Assembly (NCBI RefSeq): GCF_009755265.1
Contig: NZ_WPOO01000004.1
Coordinates: 111,538 to 175,537 of the forward strand
Reading direction: 5' to 3'
DNA: 64,000 bases
Origin: Adlercreutzia rubneri
Lineage (GTDB): Bacteria > Actinomycetota > Coriobacteriia > Coriobacteriales > Eggerthellaceae
A program made the position numbers and the translations under genes. Of this stretch, positions 1-8,354 are shown in pieces; the stretch's first letter is position 1; the number at the start of each line of letters is the position of its first letter. The notes under the pieces are model-generated. The model ran no database searches. It saw only the letters and a list, made by a program, of their open reading frames with translations, and was not told the DNA's origin.

Positions 1-1555
1 TGCCCGTCACGCAGGAGAGCATCTGCAGCACGCGGCAGTTCTGGATGGAGTTGCCGTTCTGGTCGGTGGCCAGCTGGAAGTGGATGCCGCCGTTGCCGTG
101 GCGCGGATCGACGCGGGTCGTCCACACCTTCACGGCCTCTTCGGCCTTCTCGCCGGGCACGCCGGTGATCTCCTCCACCTTGTCCCAGGTGTACTGGCTC
201 GTCAGATCGTGGAAGCCGTCCCACACGGTGCGGCACTGGTAGGTCTTGCCGTCCTTCAGGGTAACGGCCACCTCGCCGGGGAACAGCGCGGGCTTTTTGG
301 GCAGGCCGGCCGGATTCGTGACCTTGCCCTTCTCGTTGCCTTCATCCCAATAGGCGTCGAACTTGGCGTCGGCCGGGTCGCACCACACCGACGGGTCGGG
401 CAGCCAGCCGGGAGCCACGAGACCCTCGAGCGGATGCTCGATGAAGGAGCCCGTGGTCGGGATCTTGTGCATCTCGCCTTCCCACTTGCCCTCTTCGGCA
501 TCCCAGTAGGTCAAACGGTTGTTGTTCTCGTCCCATACCATGAAGCGCTGGTACTTGCCGCCCTCGATGATGTCGGCCTCGGTGATGAGCTTCGTGCGCA
601 TGTCGATGCCGCCGTTGCCCTCCACAAGCCAGCCCTCGGTCTTCCAGGGCTTGTCGTCGCAGAACAGGAAGGTGGCGTTGGACCAGCGGCGCACCATGGT
701 GTCGTCGTAGGCCTCGTTCTCGATGATCCAGTTGAACCAGCCGAGCGCCAGCGCGCCGTCGGTGCCGGGGCGCAGCGGCAGCCAGATGTCGGCTTCCTTG
801 GAAAGCGGCGTCACGCGCGGATCGACGCAGATGTGCGCCGTGGCATGCGGGGCCACGTCCGAAATGGTGCGGTTAGTGGTGTCGTAGTTGGAGTACTCCA
901 CGGCGGTGCCCCACTGCAGGTACACCTTCGGCTCGGCCTCCACCTCCATCCAGGGGGAACCCATCTCGTCGGTCATGATGCCTGCCCAGTGGCGCGGGCC
1001 CTTGCAGACCTGGTAGGCCAAGTGCGCGTTCGGCGTACCGAACAGCTGCTTCATGCCCTGGTAGGGGCCAAGCGACCACACGCGCGAGGTGCCGCACATA
1101 ACGAAGATGGACTGTCCGCCGTACTTATCGACGACCTCGCCCAGGCCCTGGCCCGACAGCTCGAAGGCCTCGTCCAGGGTGATGCGCACCCAACCGGGAT
1201 CATCGGAGCCCTTGGGGTTCGTGCGCTTCACGGGGTAACGCAGACGATCGGGGTGATAGGCCGCATGCATGGACGACTGCGACTTCGCGCAGCAATGGCC
1301 GCGGCTTTGGGGTGCCGATTCGTCGCCTTCGACCTTGATGGCCTTGCCGTCCTGCACCGTCACCCAGACGCCGCACTCCACCTTGCCGCAAGCACGGCAG
1401 CACGTGCGCACGTGCTTCAGCTCGCCAGCGGTAGCGTCGGCATCTTCGGCGAGAGCTCGCATGGGCGCGACCGCCGAGGAACTTACTGCTGCAGCCGCAC
1501 CGGTGATAGCCATCGTCTTCATGAAGTTGCGACGCGACATGGTTAGCTGTGCCAT
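1..1555 (-). CDS. Molybdopterin oxidoreductase catalytic subunit, Tat-exported (partial, C-terminus beyond window)
   Basis: Catalytic subunit of the DMSO-reductase superfamily (Mo-bis-pyranopterin enzymes that reduce or oxidise small substrates outside the membrane). The ATG at 1555 follows an AGAGAGG ribosome site. Residues 7-23 form a twin-arginine signal (SRRNFMKTMAITGAAA), and residues 52-61 plus C88/C89 form the N-terminal [4Fe-4S] box. Then come the cofactor-binding stretches VRITLDEAFEL and VDPRVTPLSKEADIWLPLRPG. A Cys in the stretch YQVCKGPRHW is a possible Mo ligand, but this is a guess. About 518 codons are present; the rest lies to the left. The substrate cannot be read from the sequence. 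The neighbouring membrane LuxR gene (from 1998) is divergent, the usual regulator-reductase pairing in Eggerthellaceae. The family call is firm. Confidence 0.93.
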   Translation of the reverse strand, partial: MAQLTMSRRNFMKTMAITGAAAAVSSSAVAPMRALAEDADATAGELKHVRTCCRACGKVECGVWVTVQDGKAIKVEGDESAPQSRGHCCAKSQSSMHAAYHPDRLRYPVKRTNPKGSDDPGWVRITLDEAFELSGQGLGEVVDKYGGQSIFVMCGTSRVWSLGPYQGMKQLFGTPNAHLAYQVCKGPRHWAGIMTDEMGSPWMEVEAEPKVYLQWGTAVEYSNYDTTNRTISDVAPHATAHICVDPRVTPLSKEADIWLPLRPGTDGALALGWFNWIIENEAYDDTMVRRWSNATFLFCDDKPWKTEGWLVEGNGGIDMRTKLITEADIIEGGKYQRFMVWDENNNRLTYWDAEEGKWEGEMHKIPTTGSFIEHPLEGLVAPGWLPDPSVWCDPADAKFDAYWDEGNEKGKVTNPAGLPKKPALFPGEVAVTLKDGKTYQCRTVWDGFHDLTSQYTWDKVEEITGVPGEKAEEAVKVWTTRVDPRHGNGGIHFQLATDQNGNSIQNCRVLQMLSCVTG

Positions 1556-1997
1556 AAAATCCCCACCTCTCTCTTTCCTTTTCCTTTGCCGTTTCTCTCC
1601 TGCACCGAAATGGAGCGGCTTGTCCCCCGACTCGGCGGAAGGCTGGCGCTGTGCGTTGCGCCCGCTACCTCCGCGCCCTCGCCGGTTTCCCCGGGACGCT
1701 GACAGGACGGTGCCTTACGGCCGCCATTCTACGGAGGCGCGCATCGTCCCCCTTCATAGGAGGCTTATGATTTGGGACTATTATTCTGAGGGGAGAGGAT
1801 CATATGAGCCGTTTTGATCTGCGGATTCTCTAAAACGGCCCGCATCCGCACGATTTTTCGCGCCGGCTGCTGACTCTGTGTTATCATCGCAGGACATAAT
1901 TCTGCTGCGGACATACGGGGGAGCAGCTGCATGGACGAAAGGCAAGGGGCCGCCATACCGGGCACCTTGTTGCATGATGCGCTGGAACAGGGGAACT
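1556..1997. promoter_or_regulatory. Divergent regulatory region between reductase and LuxR gene
   Basis: No gene of convincing length lies here apart from the small ORF at 1931. The stretch holds the promoter region of the leftward reductase and the rightward LuxR gene. The most striking part is TTCATAGG at 1753-1760 followed by TATTATTCTG at 1779-1788. Nearly the same pair, with spacing differing by one base, occurs at 5011-5045 ahead of the NapGH-type operon. CATA and TATG also form a small inverted repeat at 1755-1769. A LuxR operator or a promoter -10 are both possible readings. Confidence 0.5.
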
Positions 1998-2023
1998 ATG
2001 AAGCTGCCGTATATCAAAGTTGA
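1931..2023 (+). CDS. Possible 30-aa leader peptide overlapping the LuxR start
   Basis: An ATG at 1931 sits seven bases after a strong GGGGGAG ribosome site and opens 30 codons (MDERQGAAIPG... ending AAVYQS). They stop at 2021-2023, inside the proposed start of the LuxR gene but in another frame. The LuxR ATG at 1998 has its own weaker AGGGG site. The overlap would allow translational coupling. It could equally be a non-coding coincidence, or the start of a LuxR N-terminus broken by a frameshift. No similarity recognised. Confidence 0.3.
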   Translation: MDERQGAAIPGTLLHDALEQGNYEAAVYQS

Positions 2024-3674
2024 AGTGGAATACCGCGAGGAGGAGACCGGGGCGCCCGGGAAAGTATCGCCGGCGCTTATCGTGGGATTCGGTCTGCACT
2101 GGGCCTGGGTCTATCTCTTCATGTTCAACGGGCAGTACATCCTCTTTCCCGAAGCGGATTCAATGCAGCTGCTGCTTTCCGCCACCTCCGGCGTCTTCCA
2201 CGCCGTGGCGTTGCTGCTGTACGCCGTGTTTCTGAAACAGGCCCGCCAACTCTTCGACACGCCGGCGCACATCCGCCGCAACCGTGCGATCGCGGCGTTT
2301 TTGGTGGCCTGCGCGACGCTTCTGTGCATGGCGGGGAACATGGTCTCGGTAGGGCCCTTGGCTGCCGCGCTCTTCGTGCTTGCCGGCGTGGCGAGCGGCG
2401 TGGGATCGGCCATGCTGCTCATGAGCTTCGGTGTCTCCTTCAGCGTGTGCGACCTGCCCACCATTGCGCTGTGCGCGGCGCTTTCCATGGTGGTGAGCGC
2501 GCTGGCGTTCGCCCTCACCCTCGTCGTGAGCGCGGCTTTTGTGCCGGCCGGCGCCCTTCTATGTCTGGCTCTGCCATTCCTCGAGTTGCTCTGCCTGAAC
2601 AAATGCTCCGCCGATCTGGTGGACAAGCTGGAGTTCTCGTTCATGACCATGCCCGTGCGCACCGCCTCCTTCGTAGGGCGCCTCGGTGTTCCCTCGGTCG
2701 TTTTCGGCGTGCTTCTGGGCATCCTACGCTGCTGCGCGCTCACCGGGCCTTTGCTGGACCTGCTTCTGGCCGCGGGCGGTGCGGAAAGCGCCTTCTCCTT
2801 CTCGGTGTTCGCGGCGAGCCTGTTCGCTTGCGCAGCCCTCATCATGGCCATGCTCACGCTGCGCAAGTCGCGCAACTTCGCCTTCCGCGTGCTCGTGCCC
2901 CTCATCGCCGTACTGCTCGTGACGCTGTGCACCCCCTATGGCGCCGACGGCACCTTCCGCTGCTTCGCCCTGTTCGGCTCCTACTTCATGCTGGAAGCGT
3001 GCCTGTGGGTCATGTACGCCGACATCGCCCAGAGCTACCGTGTGAGCGCCTTTACCACCTTCGGCTTCGGTCACGGCCTTCTGTCCGCCGGCTCCCTCGC
3101 CGGTTTTCTCATGCTGCAGCCAGGCGGTCTTTTGGAAGCGGCGTCGACCGAACCGATGATGCTGGCTTTGGTCGGGCTCATCGCGCTGACCCTCGGCGTT
3201 GCGACGCTGCCCAACGGCGCCGAGATGCGCAGCACGCTCATACGCGGTCGCCTCTGCCCTCTGCTGGACGACCAGACCGACTTGGAAGAGCTGATGGGCG
3301 GGGAAGTTGCCGCAAGCAAACCTTCCGTCGAAGAAGCCGTGGTGCCGATGCCATCTGATACGCCGGGAGCCGTCTCTTCTGCACCGGGCGATATTCCGGA
3401 GCCAGCCACTCCCGCCGTCCAAGAATCTCCCGAGCAGCGCGCCGGACGCTTCAAACGGAAGTGCGCCGCCGTGGCCGATACCTTTTTGCTGTCGCGCAAG
3501 GAAACCGAGGTGCTGTTCCTTTTGGCGAAGGGCCGCAATTCCGCCGCCATCCAGGAGGCTCTCTACATTTCCGCGGGCACGGCCAACACCCACATGCGTC
3601 ACATCTACCGCAAGCTGGACGTCCACTCCCAGCACGAGCTCATCGATCTGGTGGAATCCATGGTGGTGGATTAG
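1998..3674 (+). CDS. LuxR-family transcriptional regulator with polytopic membrane domain
   Basis: A 558-residue regulator. After a short N-terminal tail, residues from about 30 to 420 are a run of roughly ten to twelve hydrophobic segments. An acidic/proline linker of about 70 residues follows, then a C-terminal LuxR helix-turn-helix (LSRKETEVLFLLAKG ... AGTANTHMRHIYRKL ... HELIDLVES). This architecture, a membrane domain presumed to sense a signal plus a cytoplasmic DNA-binding domain, is widespread in Eggerthellaceae beside reductase genes. The start at 1998 is preferred over upstream in-frame codons because AGGGG precedes it and similarity to the membrane domain begins there. It converges with the ferredoxin gene, sharing four bases at the 3' ends. 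It probably controls the divergent reductase; that is inference. Confidence 0.88.
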   Translation: MKLPYIKVEVEYREEETGAPGKVSPALIVGFGLHWAWVYLFMFNGQYILFPEADSMQLLLSATSGVFHAVALLLYAVFLKQARQLFDTPAHIRRNRAIAAFLVACATLLCMAGNMVSVGPLAAALFVLAGVASGVGSAMLLMSFGVSFSVCDLPTIALCAALSMVVSALAFALTLVVSAAFVPAGALLCLALPFLELLCLNKCSADLVDKLEFSFMTMPVRTASFVGRLGVPSVVFGVLLGILRCCALTGPLLDLLLAAGGAESAFSFSVFAASLFACAALIMAMLTLRKSRNFAFRVLVPLIAVLLVTLCTPYGADGTFRCFALFGSYFMLEACLWVMYADIAQSYRVSAFTTFGFGHGLLSAGSLAGFLMLQPGGLLEAASTEPMMLALVGLIALTLGVATLPNGAEMRSTLIRGRLCPLLDDQTDLEELMGGEVAASKPSVEEAVVPMPSDTPGAVSSAPGDIPEPATPAVQESPEQRAGRFKRKCAAVADTFLLSRKETEVLFLLAKGRNSAAIQEALYISAGTANTHMRHIYRKLDVHSQHELIDLVESMVVD

Positions 3675-4885
3675 CGCTCGTAGACTTGGTCGGTTTTCAT
3701 CATGGTTTGGGCTTTGTGCCAGATGGTGTGGGGGGTGTCGTGCTGCACGGCGCGGGGGCGCATGACGTAGCGGTCGGTGACGCCGCCCAGGAGATCCACG
3801 GCGAAGACCTCCTCGGAGATTTCGATGGCGTGCTCGGGGCAGATGGCCTCGCAGCTGCGGCATTTCACGCAGTCGCTCGGACGGTGCTCCACGCCGAAGG
3901 TGCCGTCGGCGTCGGTGAACTTCGCCAAAGCGCCGGTGGGGCAGAACACGGCGCACATCTGGCAGGAGGCGCACGCATCGGTGTCGATGACGACGTGACC
4001 CCACAGGCGCGTGTCCACCATGACGTCCTCCGGCTCGCCCAAGGCCGCCAGGCTGTCGAGCAAACGCTCGCGACGGTCGGGGATAAAATGGGGCAGCGTA
4101 CCGTCGTCCATCACTTTGAGATAGCGACCCACGTCGCGGGCATCGGCGACCGACGCGCCCTCGGCATCCGCGTTGCTGGCGTCACCCAGCGCCTCGGTCA
4201 CCGCCGTTTCCGCTACGACTACCCCGGCACGGGCGGCCAGCGCGGCGCCTTCCGCGAGCACGGCGCGGCGCCCGCTGTCGTAGTCGGCGGCCCTCTTGGC
4301 CGAGGCCGGCAGCTTTCCCGAGAAGCGCACGGTCATGGGCGCGCCCCAAATTTCCAGCAGCTTCTCGGCGGTTTCCACCACCGCCTCGGCGCAGGCGCGA
4401 CCCCGCCCGTGATCGCAGCGCTCGCAGTCGCCGTGGATGAGCACCACCTCTCGGGCGCCTTCCACGGCAAGATCGGCCAGGAGGGACTCGTCCACGCGGC
4501 CAAGGCATTCCACACGCACGATCTTTTCTTCATCGTAGCGGCCGCGCGCCCGCTCCAAAAGCTCGCCGCAACCGAGATAGGCCGCGCCCTCGTTGGCCGC
4601 AAGCGATGCGCGGGCCGCCGCCGTGAGGGCCGCATCGCTCGGGTGGTGGGCCTCCAGGGCGCAGGTGGGGCACACCGTGGCGCAGGTGCCGCAGCCGATG
4701 CACTTCTCCGGCGACACGGTGAGCACCTCGCCGTCGTAGGAGATGCAGCCCGACGCGCAGGACTCGGCGCAGCGCAGGCAGTCGGCGTGACGGTTGCGAA
4801 CAAGCGCACACCGCTCCTGGTGCACGGTGATGTACGGGCTTTCCAGCTTCCCGATGAGTCCCAGCATGGTATCGATGCTCGCCAT
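3671..4885 (-). CDS. Multi-cluster [4Fe-4S] ferredoxin protein
   Basis: A soluble 404-residue iron-sulfur protein with no signal peptide or membrane segment. Four cysteine clusters are visible: CLRCAESCASGC (about 36-47), CIGCGTCATVCPTC (about 61-74), CASCQMCAVFCPTG and CVKCRSCEAICPEH in the last third. Between the pairs is a domain with a GDCERCDHG stretch, reminiscent of thiol- or cluster-containing electron-transfer subunits. It probably passes electrons to or from the neighbouring respiratory proteins in the cytoplasm; the partner is unknown. AAGGGGG precedes the ATG. It is divergent from the operon that starts at 5106, and the shared intergenic region carries a long perfect hairpin (4929-4971) in this gene's leader. 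Confidence 0.85.
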   Translation of the reverse strand: MASIDTMLGLIGKLESPYITVHQERCALVRNRHADCLRCAESCASGCISYDGEVLTVSPEKCIGCGTCATVCPTCALEAHHPSDAALTAAARASLAANEGAAYLGCGELLERARGRYDEEKIVRVECLGRVDESLLADLAVEGAREVVLIHGDCERCDHGRGRACAEAVVETAEKLLEIWGAPMTVRFSGKLPASAKRAADYDSGRRAVLAEGAALAARAGVVVAETAVTEALGDASNADAEGASVADARDVGRYLKVMDDGTLPHFIPDRRERLLDSLAALGEPEDVMVDTRLWGHVVIDTDACASCQMCAVFCPTGALAKFTDADGTFGVEHRPSDCVKCRSCEAICPEHAIEISEEVFAVDLLGGVTDRYVMRPRAVQHDTPHTIWHKAQTMMKTDQVYER

Positions 4886-4928
4886 GATTCCCCCTTGCGT
4901 CCTCTCTGCGTATCGACCGGAACCGCGA

Positions 4929-4971
4929 CCCGCGGCCTTTGTCCCAGCCGCTGCGGAACAAAGGCCGCGGG
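4929..4971. repeat. Perfect 14-bp inverted repeat in ferredoxin leader
   Basis: The arms at 4929-4942 (CCCGCGGCCTTTGT) and 4958-4971 are exact reverse complements, separated by 15 bases. On the minus strand this would be a very stable hairpin about 44 bases ahead of the ferredoxin start. There is no T-run on either side, so it is not an ordinary terminator. It may be a cis-regulatory or mRNA-stabilising hairpin. Confidence 0.6.
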
Positions 4972-5010
4972 GCGCAGCCCCCTTGGCGTTTTCGTCATCA
5001 TAAAGGCCAT

Positions 5011-5045
5011 TTCATAGGCAAAATCATAGGAGCCATATTATTCTG
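5011..5045 (+). promoter_or_regulatory. Promoter/operator-like motif ahead of the 5106 operon
   Basis: TTCATAGG (5011-5018), a second CATAGG (5025-5030) 11 bases on, and TATTATTCTG (5036-5045) lie about 60 bases ahead of the first gene. TATTAT at 5036-5041 could be a -10. The same two blocks occur at 1753-1788 in the other reductase-linked intergenic region, so a shared regulator, most simply the adjacent membrane LuxR, is plausible. Confidence 0.45.
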
Positions 5046-5105
5046 GCTATGAAAGCCCTCCTAAACTTCTCGGCGTATTGGGGAATCGAGAGAAAAGGAG
5101 GGAAC

Positions 5106-5978
5106 ATGGCACTGCTAAGACCGTCGCTGACGCTCGTGCTCGATTTGGATGAGCGCGTCGCCGCCGAGCAGACCATCCTCGAAATCAATCGGAGCTATGC
5201 CCACATCGGCACGCCCGTTATTCGCACCCATGCGTGTGAAAGCACGGAGGACGCCCCCGTGCGCAACACGGCGCGTCTCATCGTGAACATGGGCACCTAC
5301 TCTTATCTTAACTCTGCCGACGAAGGCGCCGACGAGCGGTGGGAAACCATCGTGGGGCCTTGGATCGGCAACATGCTGCGCAAGATCGGCAACAACATGA
5401 AGGTGTTTAACGATCGCCAGCGCAAGATCGGCTATCCGGAAGTGCACTTCGATACCTTGGATATCGAACTGGGCGCCGGAGCCTTCACCGTCGCGGTGCG
5501 GCCCCAGGGCGCAGGCGCCGTCGACGAAGCCGTAGCCGAACGGGTCACCGCCGCTCGCAATCTGCGCAACGACGGCACCTTCGCCGAGGCCGTGCGCGTG
5601 GAGCTGCCTTGCGCCGAATCATGGAACGCTCAGCGCGACGCCGCCTGGGAGGCCTGGGCAGCCGAGCATCCGGAGGTTTTGGAAGAGCCCGACACCGACG
5701 AGGAGGCGCCGAGCGGCGGCGTTGCCGACGAGGCAGCCGAACCCGCGCCGGAGAAGACCCGCGAGGAACTTCTCGCCGAGGACGTCATCGCCAAGAGCTA
5801 CGAAAACACCGCCGTGCCTCCCACCGACTCCGAGGCACTGCCGCGTCCCCAGCGCGAAGAGGAAGAAGAGGAGGAAGACCCCTTCGACTTCCCCGTCGAT
5901 TACACCCTGTGGGCCGTCATCGGGGCCGATGGCGCAACACGCACCTACGATTCCGTCGCAGCGGCTTTCGTCGGCTAG
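5106..5978 (+). CDS. Hypothetical protein, first gene of NapGH/TorD-type operon
   Basis: A 290-residue cytoplasmic protein with no family recognised. The start is set by a near-perfect AAAAGGAGGGAAC site. The first 140 residues look like a folded alpha/beta domain. From about residue 190 it becomes acidic and low-complexity, including a run of seven Glu, and it ends in a small domain (FPVDYTLWAVIGADGATRTY). It has no Cys cluster, signal or membrane segment. It is the promoter-proximal gene of a tight operon (11 bases to the next gene) that continues through a helicase-like fragment, a winged-helix-like protein, TorD, NapG and NapH. A role in reductase assembly or control is inferred from position only. 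Confidence 0.8.
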   Translation: MALLRPSLTLVLDLDERVAAEQTILEINRSYAHIGTPVIRTHACESTEDAPVRNTARLIVNMGTYSYLNSADEGADERWETIVGPWIGNMLRKIGNNMKVFNDRQRKIGYPEVHFDTLDIELGAGAFTVAVRPQGAGAVDEAVAERVTAARNLRNDGTFAEAVRVELPCAESWNAQRDAAWEAWAAEHPEVLEEPDTDEEAPSGGVADEAAEPAPEKTREELLAEDVIAKSYENTAVPPTDSEALPRPQREEEEEEEDPFDFPVDYTLWAVIGADGATRTYDSVAAAFVG

Positions 5979-5989
5979 CGGAGATACCC

Positions 5990-6664
5990 ATGGCACCCGA
6001 GAACGCTTCCGCCAACTCGCCCGTCTCGCGCAACGACGCGTCCGCAGCGGCCCAGCAGCCCCAAGAGATGCGTGGCGTGCACGCCCTCGTGAAGTGGGAA
6101 AGCCCCGCCGATGAGGTGCGCGGCATTGCCGCAGGAGCCGCCGTGCTGCTGCGCGATCACGCCGTGCTGCCCCATCATATCGGCTTCTCCGTGCCGAACC
6201 GCACCTGGGCCGTACAGCTGGCCCAGGCCTGCAAGGTCATGGGCGTGCGCGCCTGCATCGCAGAGGCCGGCGAAGTACCGAGCGGTAGCGCCGCCGTCAT
6301 CTTCGACTTCCGCGCCCCGAAGAGAAACGTCGAGTGGCTGTTCGTTGTCGGCTGCACTGAAGGCCTTATGCCCACGGCGGCGGCCACAGGCGACGACAAA
6401 GCGAGCCGGGCGGCCCAAGAGGAGCAGCGCGCCGCCTTCGCCCGCCTTGTCGCCGGCGATCGGCCCCATGTGGTGCTCTCCTATTTCGCTCAGGCGGACG
6501 TTGCCCTGGCCGATCAGATTCGCCTTCCCTACCGCCGCACGATCACCCGCGACGGTGTCTCCCTTGCCTGTCTGACTCCCACGCACTTCATCAGCGAGAT
6601 GGGAGCGGCACGGCCGACCACCGTCGGCAGCCAGCGCTTTCTGCGCGATGCCGGCCTGAACTAG
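5990..6664 (+). CDS. UvrD-like helicase domain 2A protein (no ATPase N-terminus)
   Basis: A 224-residue protein resembling only the second RecA-like domain of UvrD/PcrA superfamily-1 helicases. Residues about 30-65 (ADEVRGIAAG ... HHIGFSVPNRTWAVQLAQ) match the block that starts domain 2A. Residues about 113-128 (EWLFVVGCTEGLMP) match motif V. An E-E-Q-R-A-AF stretch sits where motif VI lies. The end (LTPTHFISEMG) resembles the common UvrD C-terminal boundary. No Walker A or DExx motif exists, so it cannot be a helicase by itself. It begins 11 bases after the previous stop. A larger relative with a Walker A motif lies at 10398. Its function is unknown; it may be a structural or DNA-binding partner. 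Confidence 0.65.
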   Translation: MAPENASANSPVSRNDASAAAQQPQEMRGVHALVKWESPADEVRGIAAGAAVLLRDHAVLPHHIGFSVPNRTWAVQLAQACKVMGVRACIAEAGEVPSGSAAVIFDFRAPKRNVEWLFVVGCTEGLMPTAAATGDDKASRAAQEEQRAAFARLVAGDRPHVVLSYFAQADVALADQIRLPYRRTITRDGVSLACLTPTHFISEMGAARPTTVGSQRFLRDAGLN

Positions 6665-6676
6665 AAAGGAGCTCCC

Positions 6677-7597
6677 GTGAGCACACCGGATTTGTCCGCG
6701 TTCAACTTCAGCTTCGACCCGACCCTCGACACCTGGGCCGTCAGCGATGAGCCCGCCGAGCTGGACTCCTCCGAGATATTCCTGCCCAACGTGGAGGGAC
6801 GCACGGAGTTTCTGCCCCCCGACCCCGATCGCGTGCCCGTCATCGAGAACTCGGTGCGCACCGATGATCCGGCCTACGCCGCCCGCCCTGCCGACGAGCG
6901 CACCCACGAGCTTCTGTCCCAGATGCGCCCGCACCGCGCCACGCTGCTGGGCATCCTGGCCGCCTGCGAGGCGCCGATGGCAACCAGCGCCATGAAGGAA
7001 GCCGTCGAGCGCATCAGCGGCCGGAAGTTCTCCGTGTACACGCCTTCTAACTTCTGCACCATGCTGGAAGTGGCCGGCGGCCTTGCGCGCGTAACCGATG
7101 CCGGCGAGCCCTACACCGACGAGGTGCGCGCGCCCGAGCAAGTCGAGGTGGACGGCCGCACCTTCTGGCGCCCCACCACCCCGCCACCGGTGTACTGGCA
7201 GACCACCGAAGCGGGCGCCACGGTGCTCGCCGAGGACGACCCCGCCGCGCGCATCGAGCGCCTCTTCGCCAAGGAGCCCGAGTTCCTCCCCGTGTACAAG
7301 CGCATTCTGCTCATGGCCGACACCGAAGAGGGCACCGGCATGGGACTCATGTCCGTGGCCGTCGACACCGATCCGGCCATCGCCGAGAACCGTCGCTTCT
7401 ACGTGCAGCATTTCGTGGAAAGCCTGGAGCGCGCCGGCGCCTTCGTTTGGGCCGACGGCGCCTGGCACGCCACCGATGCGGGCCGTGCGGCGCTGGCCGG
7501 CGCGCTGGCCAAGGTGGTCGACGACTACGAAGTGCCCGCCGTTGACGACGTGACGTGCGCCAATGTACCCACCCTCACCGATGGCGTGAACTGGTAA
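6677..7597 (+). CDS. Winged-helix-like protein in reductase accessory operon
   Basis: A 306-residue protein with a GTG start at 6677 after AAAGGAG, 12 bases downstream of the helicase-like gene. Residues about 75-135 (THELLSQMRPHRATLLGILAAC ... SNFCTMLEVAGGLARV) read like a winged helix. A second similar unit lies at about 200-290 (RILLMADTEEGTG ... HFVESLERAGAFVW). There is no metal cluster, signal or membrane segment. It may be a DNA-binding regulator or a protein-interaction module. No named family recognised. The next gene (TorD) starts 9 bases on, so the genes are almost certainly co-transcribed. Confidence 0.7.
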   Translation: MSTPDLSAFNFSFDPTLDTWAVSDEPAELDSSEIFLPNVEGRTEFLPPDPDRVPVIENSVRTDDPAYAARPADERTHELLSQMRPHRATLLGILAACEAPMATSAMKEAVERISGRKFSVYTPSNFCTMLEVAGGLARVTDAGEPYTDEVRAPEQVEVDGRTFWRPTTPPPVYWQTTEAGATVLAEDDPAARIERLFAKEPEFLPVYKRILLMADTEEGTGMGLMSVAVDTDPAIAENRRFYVQHFVESLERAGAFVWADGAWHATDAGRAALAGALAKVVDDYEVPAVDDVTCANVPTLTDGVNW

Positions 7598-7606
7598 GGA
7601 GGAGCC

Positions 7607-8302
7607 ATGACTGAGGAAATTCTGGAAGAGACGGCTCTCGCGCCGTCCGAGCTGATCGAGCTGTTCAAGCACCGCAGTGCCACCTACGGGCTGCTGTCGC
7701 GCCTGTACGCCAAGGAAGTGGACGCCGAGCTACTCGACGAGCTGCACGACACGCTGTGGCCCATCGAGACCGGCACCGACGCCGGCGATACGGGCAACCG
7801 CCTCATCACCACCTACCTCTCCGGCATTTGGGAGAACACGTTAACCGAGCTGGCCGCCGATTACATGCGCACCTTCTTCGGCCACGGCTATTCGGGCCAT
7901 GCGGCGGCCTATCCCTTCGAAAGCGTGTACTCCAGCGAGAAGCGCCTGCTCATGCAGAGCGCCCGCGACGAGGTGCTCGCGCTGTACCGTGCCGCTGGGC
8001 TTTCCAAGCAGGAGAGCTGGAAGGAGGGCGAGGATCACATTGCGCTGGAGCTGGAGTACCTGCAAATTCTCTCCGACCGCACCGCAGAAGCGCTCTGCAA
8101 GGGCGATACCGACACAGCAACGTCGTGGGTGCGCGCGCAGTACAACTTCCTCGACGTGCACCTGGACAGCTGGGCGCCGCTGCTCACCGCCGAGGTGAAG
8201 AAGTTCGCCAAGACCGATTTCTACCGGGGACTCGCCTTCCTCACGGAGGGCTTTCTAGAGACCGACCGCGAGGTACTGGAAGAGCTGCTCGCGGAGGACT
8301 AG
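7607..8302 (+). CDS. TorD/DmsD-family molybdoenzyme maturation chaperone
   Basis: A 231-residue, almost all-helical cytoplasmic protein of the TorD/DmsD/NarJ family. These bind Tat signal peptides and help molybdenum-cofactor insertion before export. Supporting features are the N-terminal HRSATYGLLSRLYAKEVD helix, the DYMRTFFGHG motif, AAYPFESVYSSEKRLLMQ, and the DHIALELEYLQILS motif typical of the family. AGGAGCC precedes the ATG. In the operon it sits just ahead of NapG and NapH, so its client is probably a Tat-exported reductase. The partial molybdoenzyme at the left edge is the nearest candidate. Confidence 0.9.
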   Translation: MTEEILEETALAPSELIELFKHRSATYGLLSRLYAKEVDAELLDELHDTLWPIETGTDAGDTGNRLITTYLSGIWENTLTELAADYMRTFFGHGYSGHAAAYPFESVYSSEKRLLMQSARDEVLALYRAAGLSKQESWKEGEDHIALELEYLQILSDRTAEALCKGDTDTATSWVRAQYNFLDVHLDSWAPLLTAEVKKFAKTDFYRGLAFLTEGFLETDREVLEELLAED

Positions 8303-8354
8303 CGTTCGGGCCGGTCGCATCCGTCGCGTCGGCCCTCTAAGTAGAGGAGAAGAC

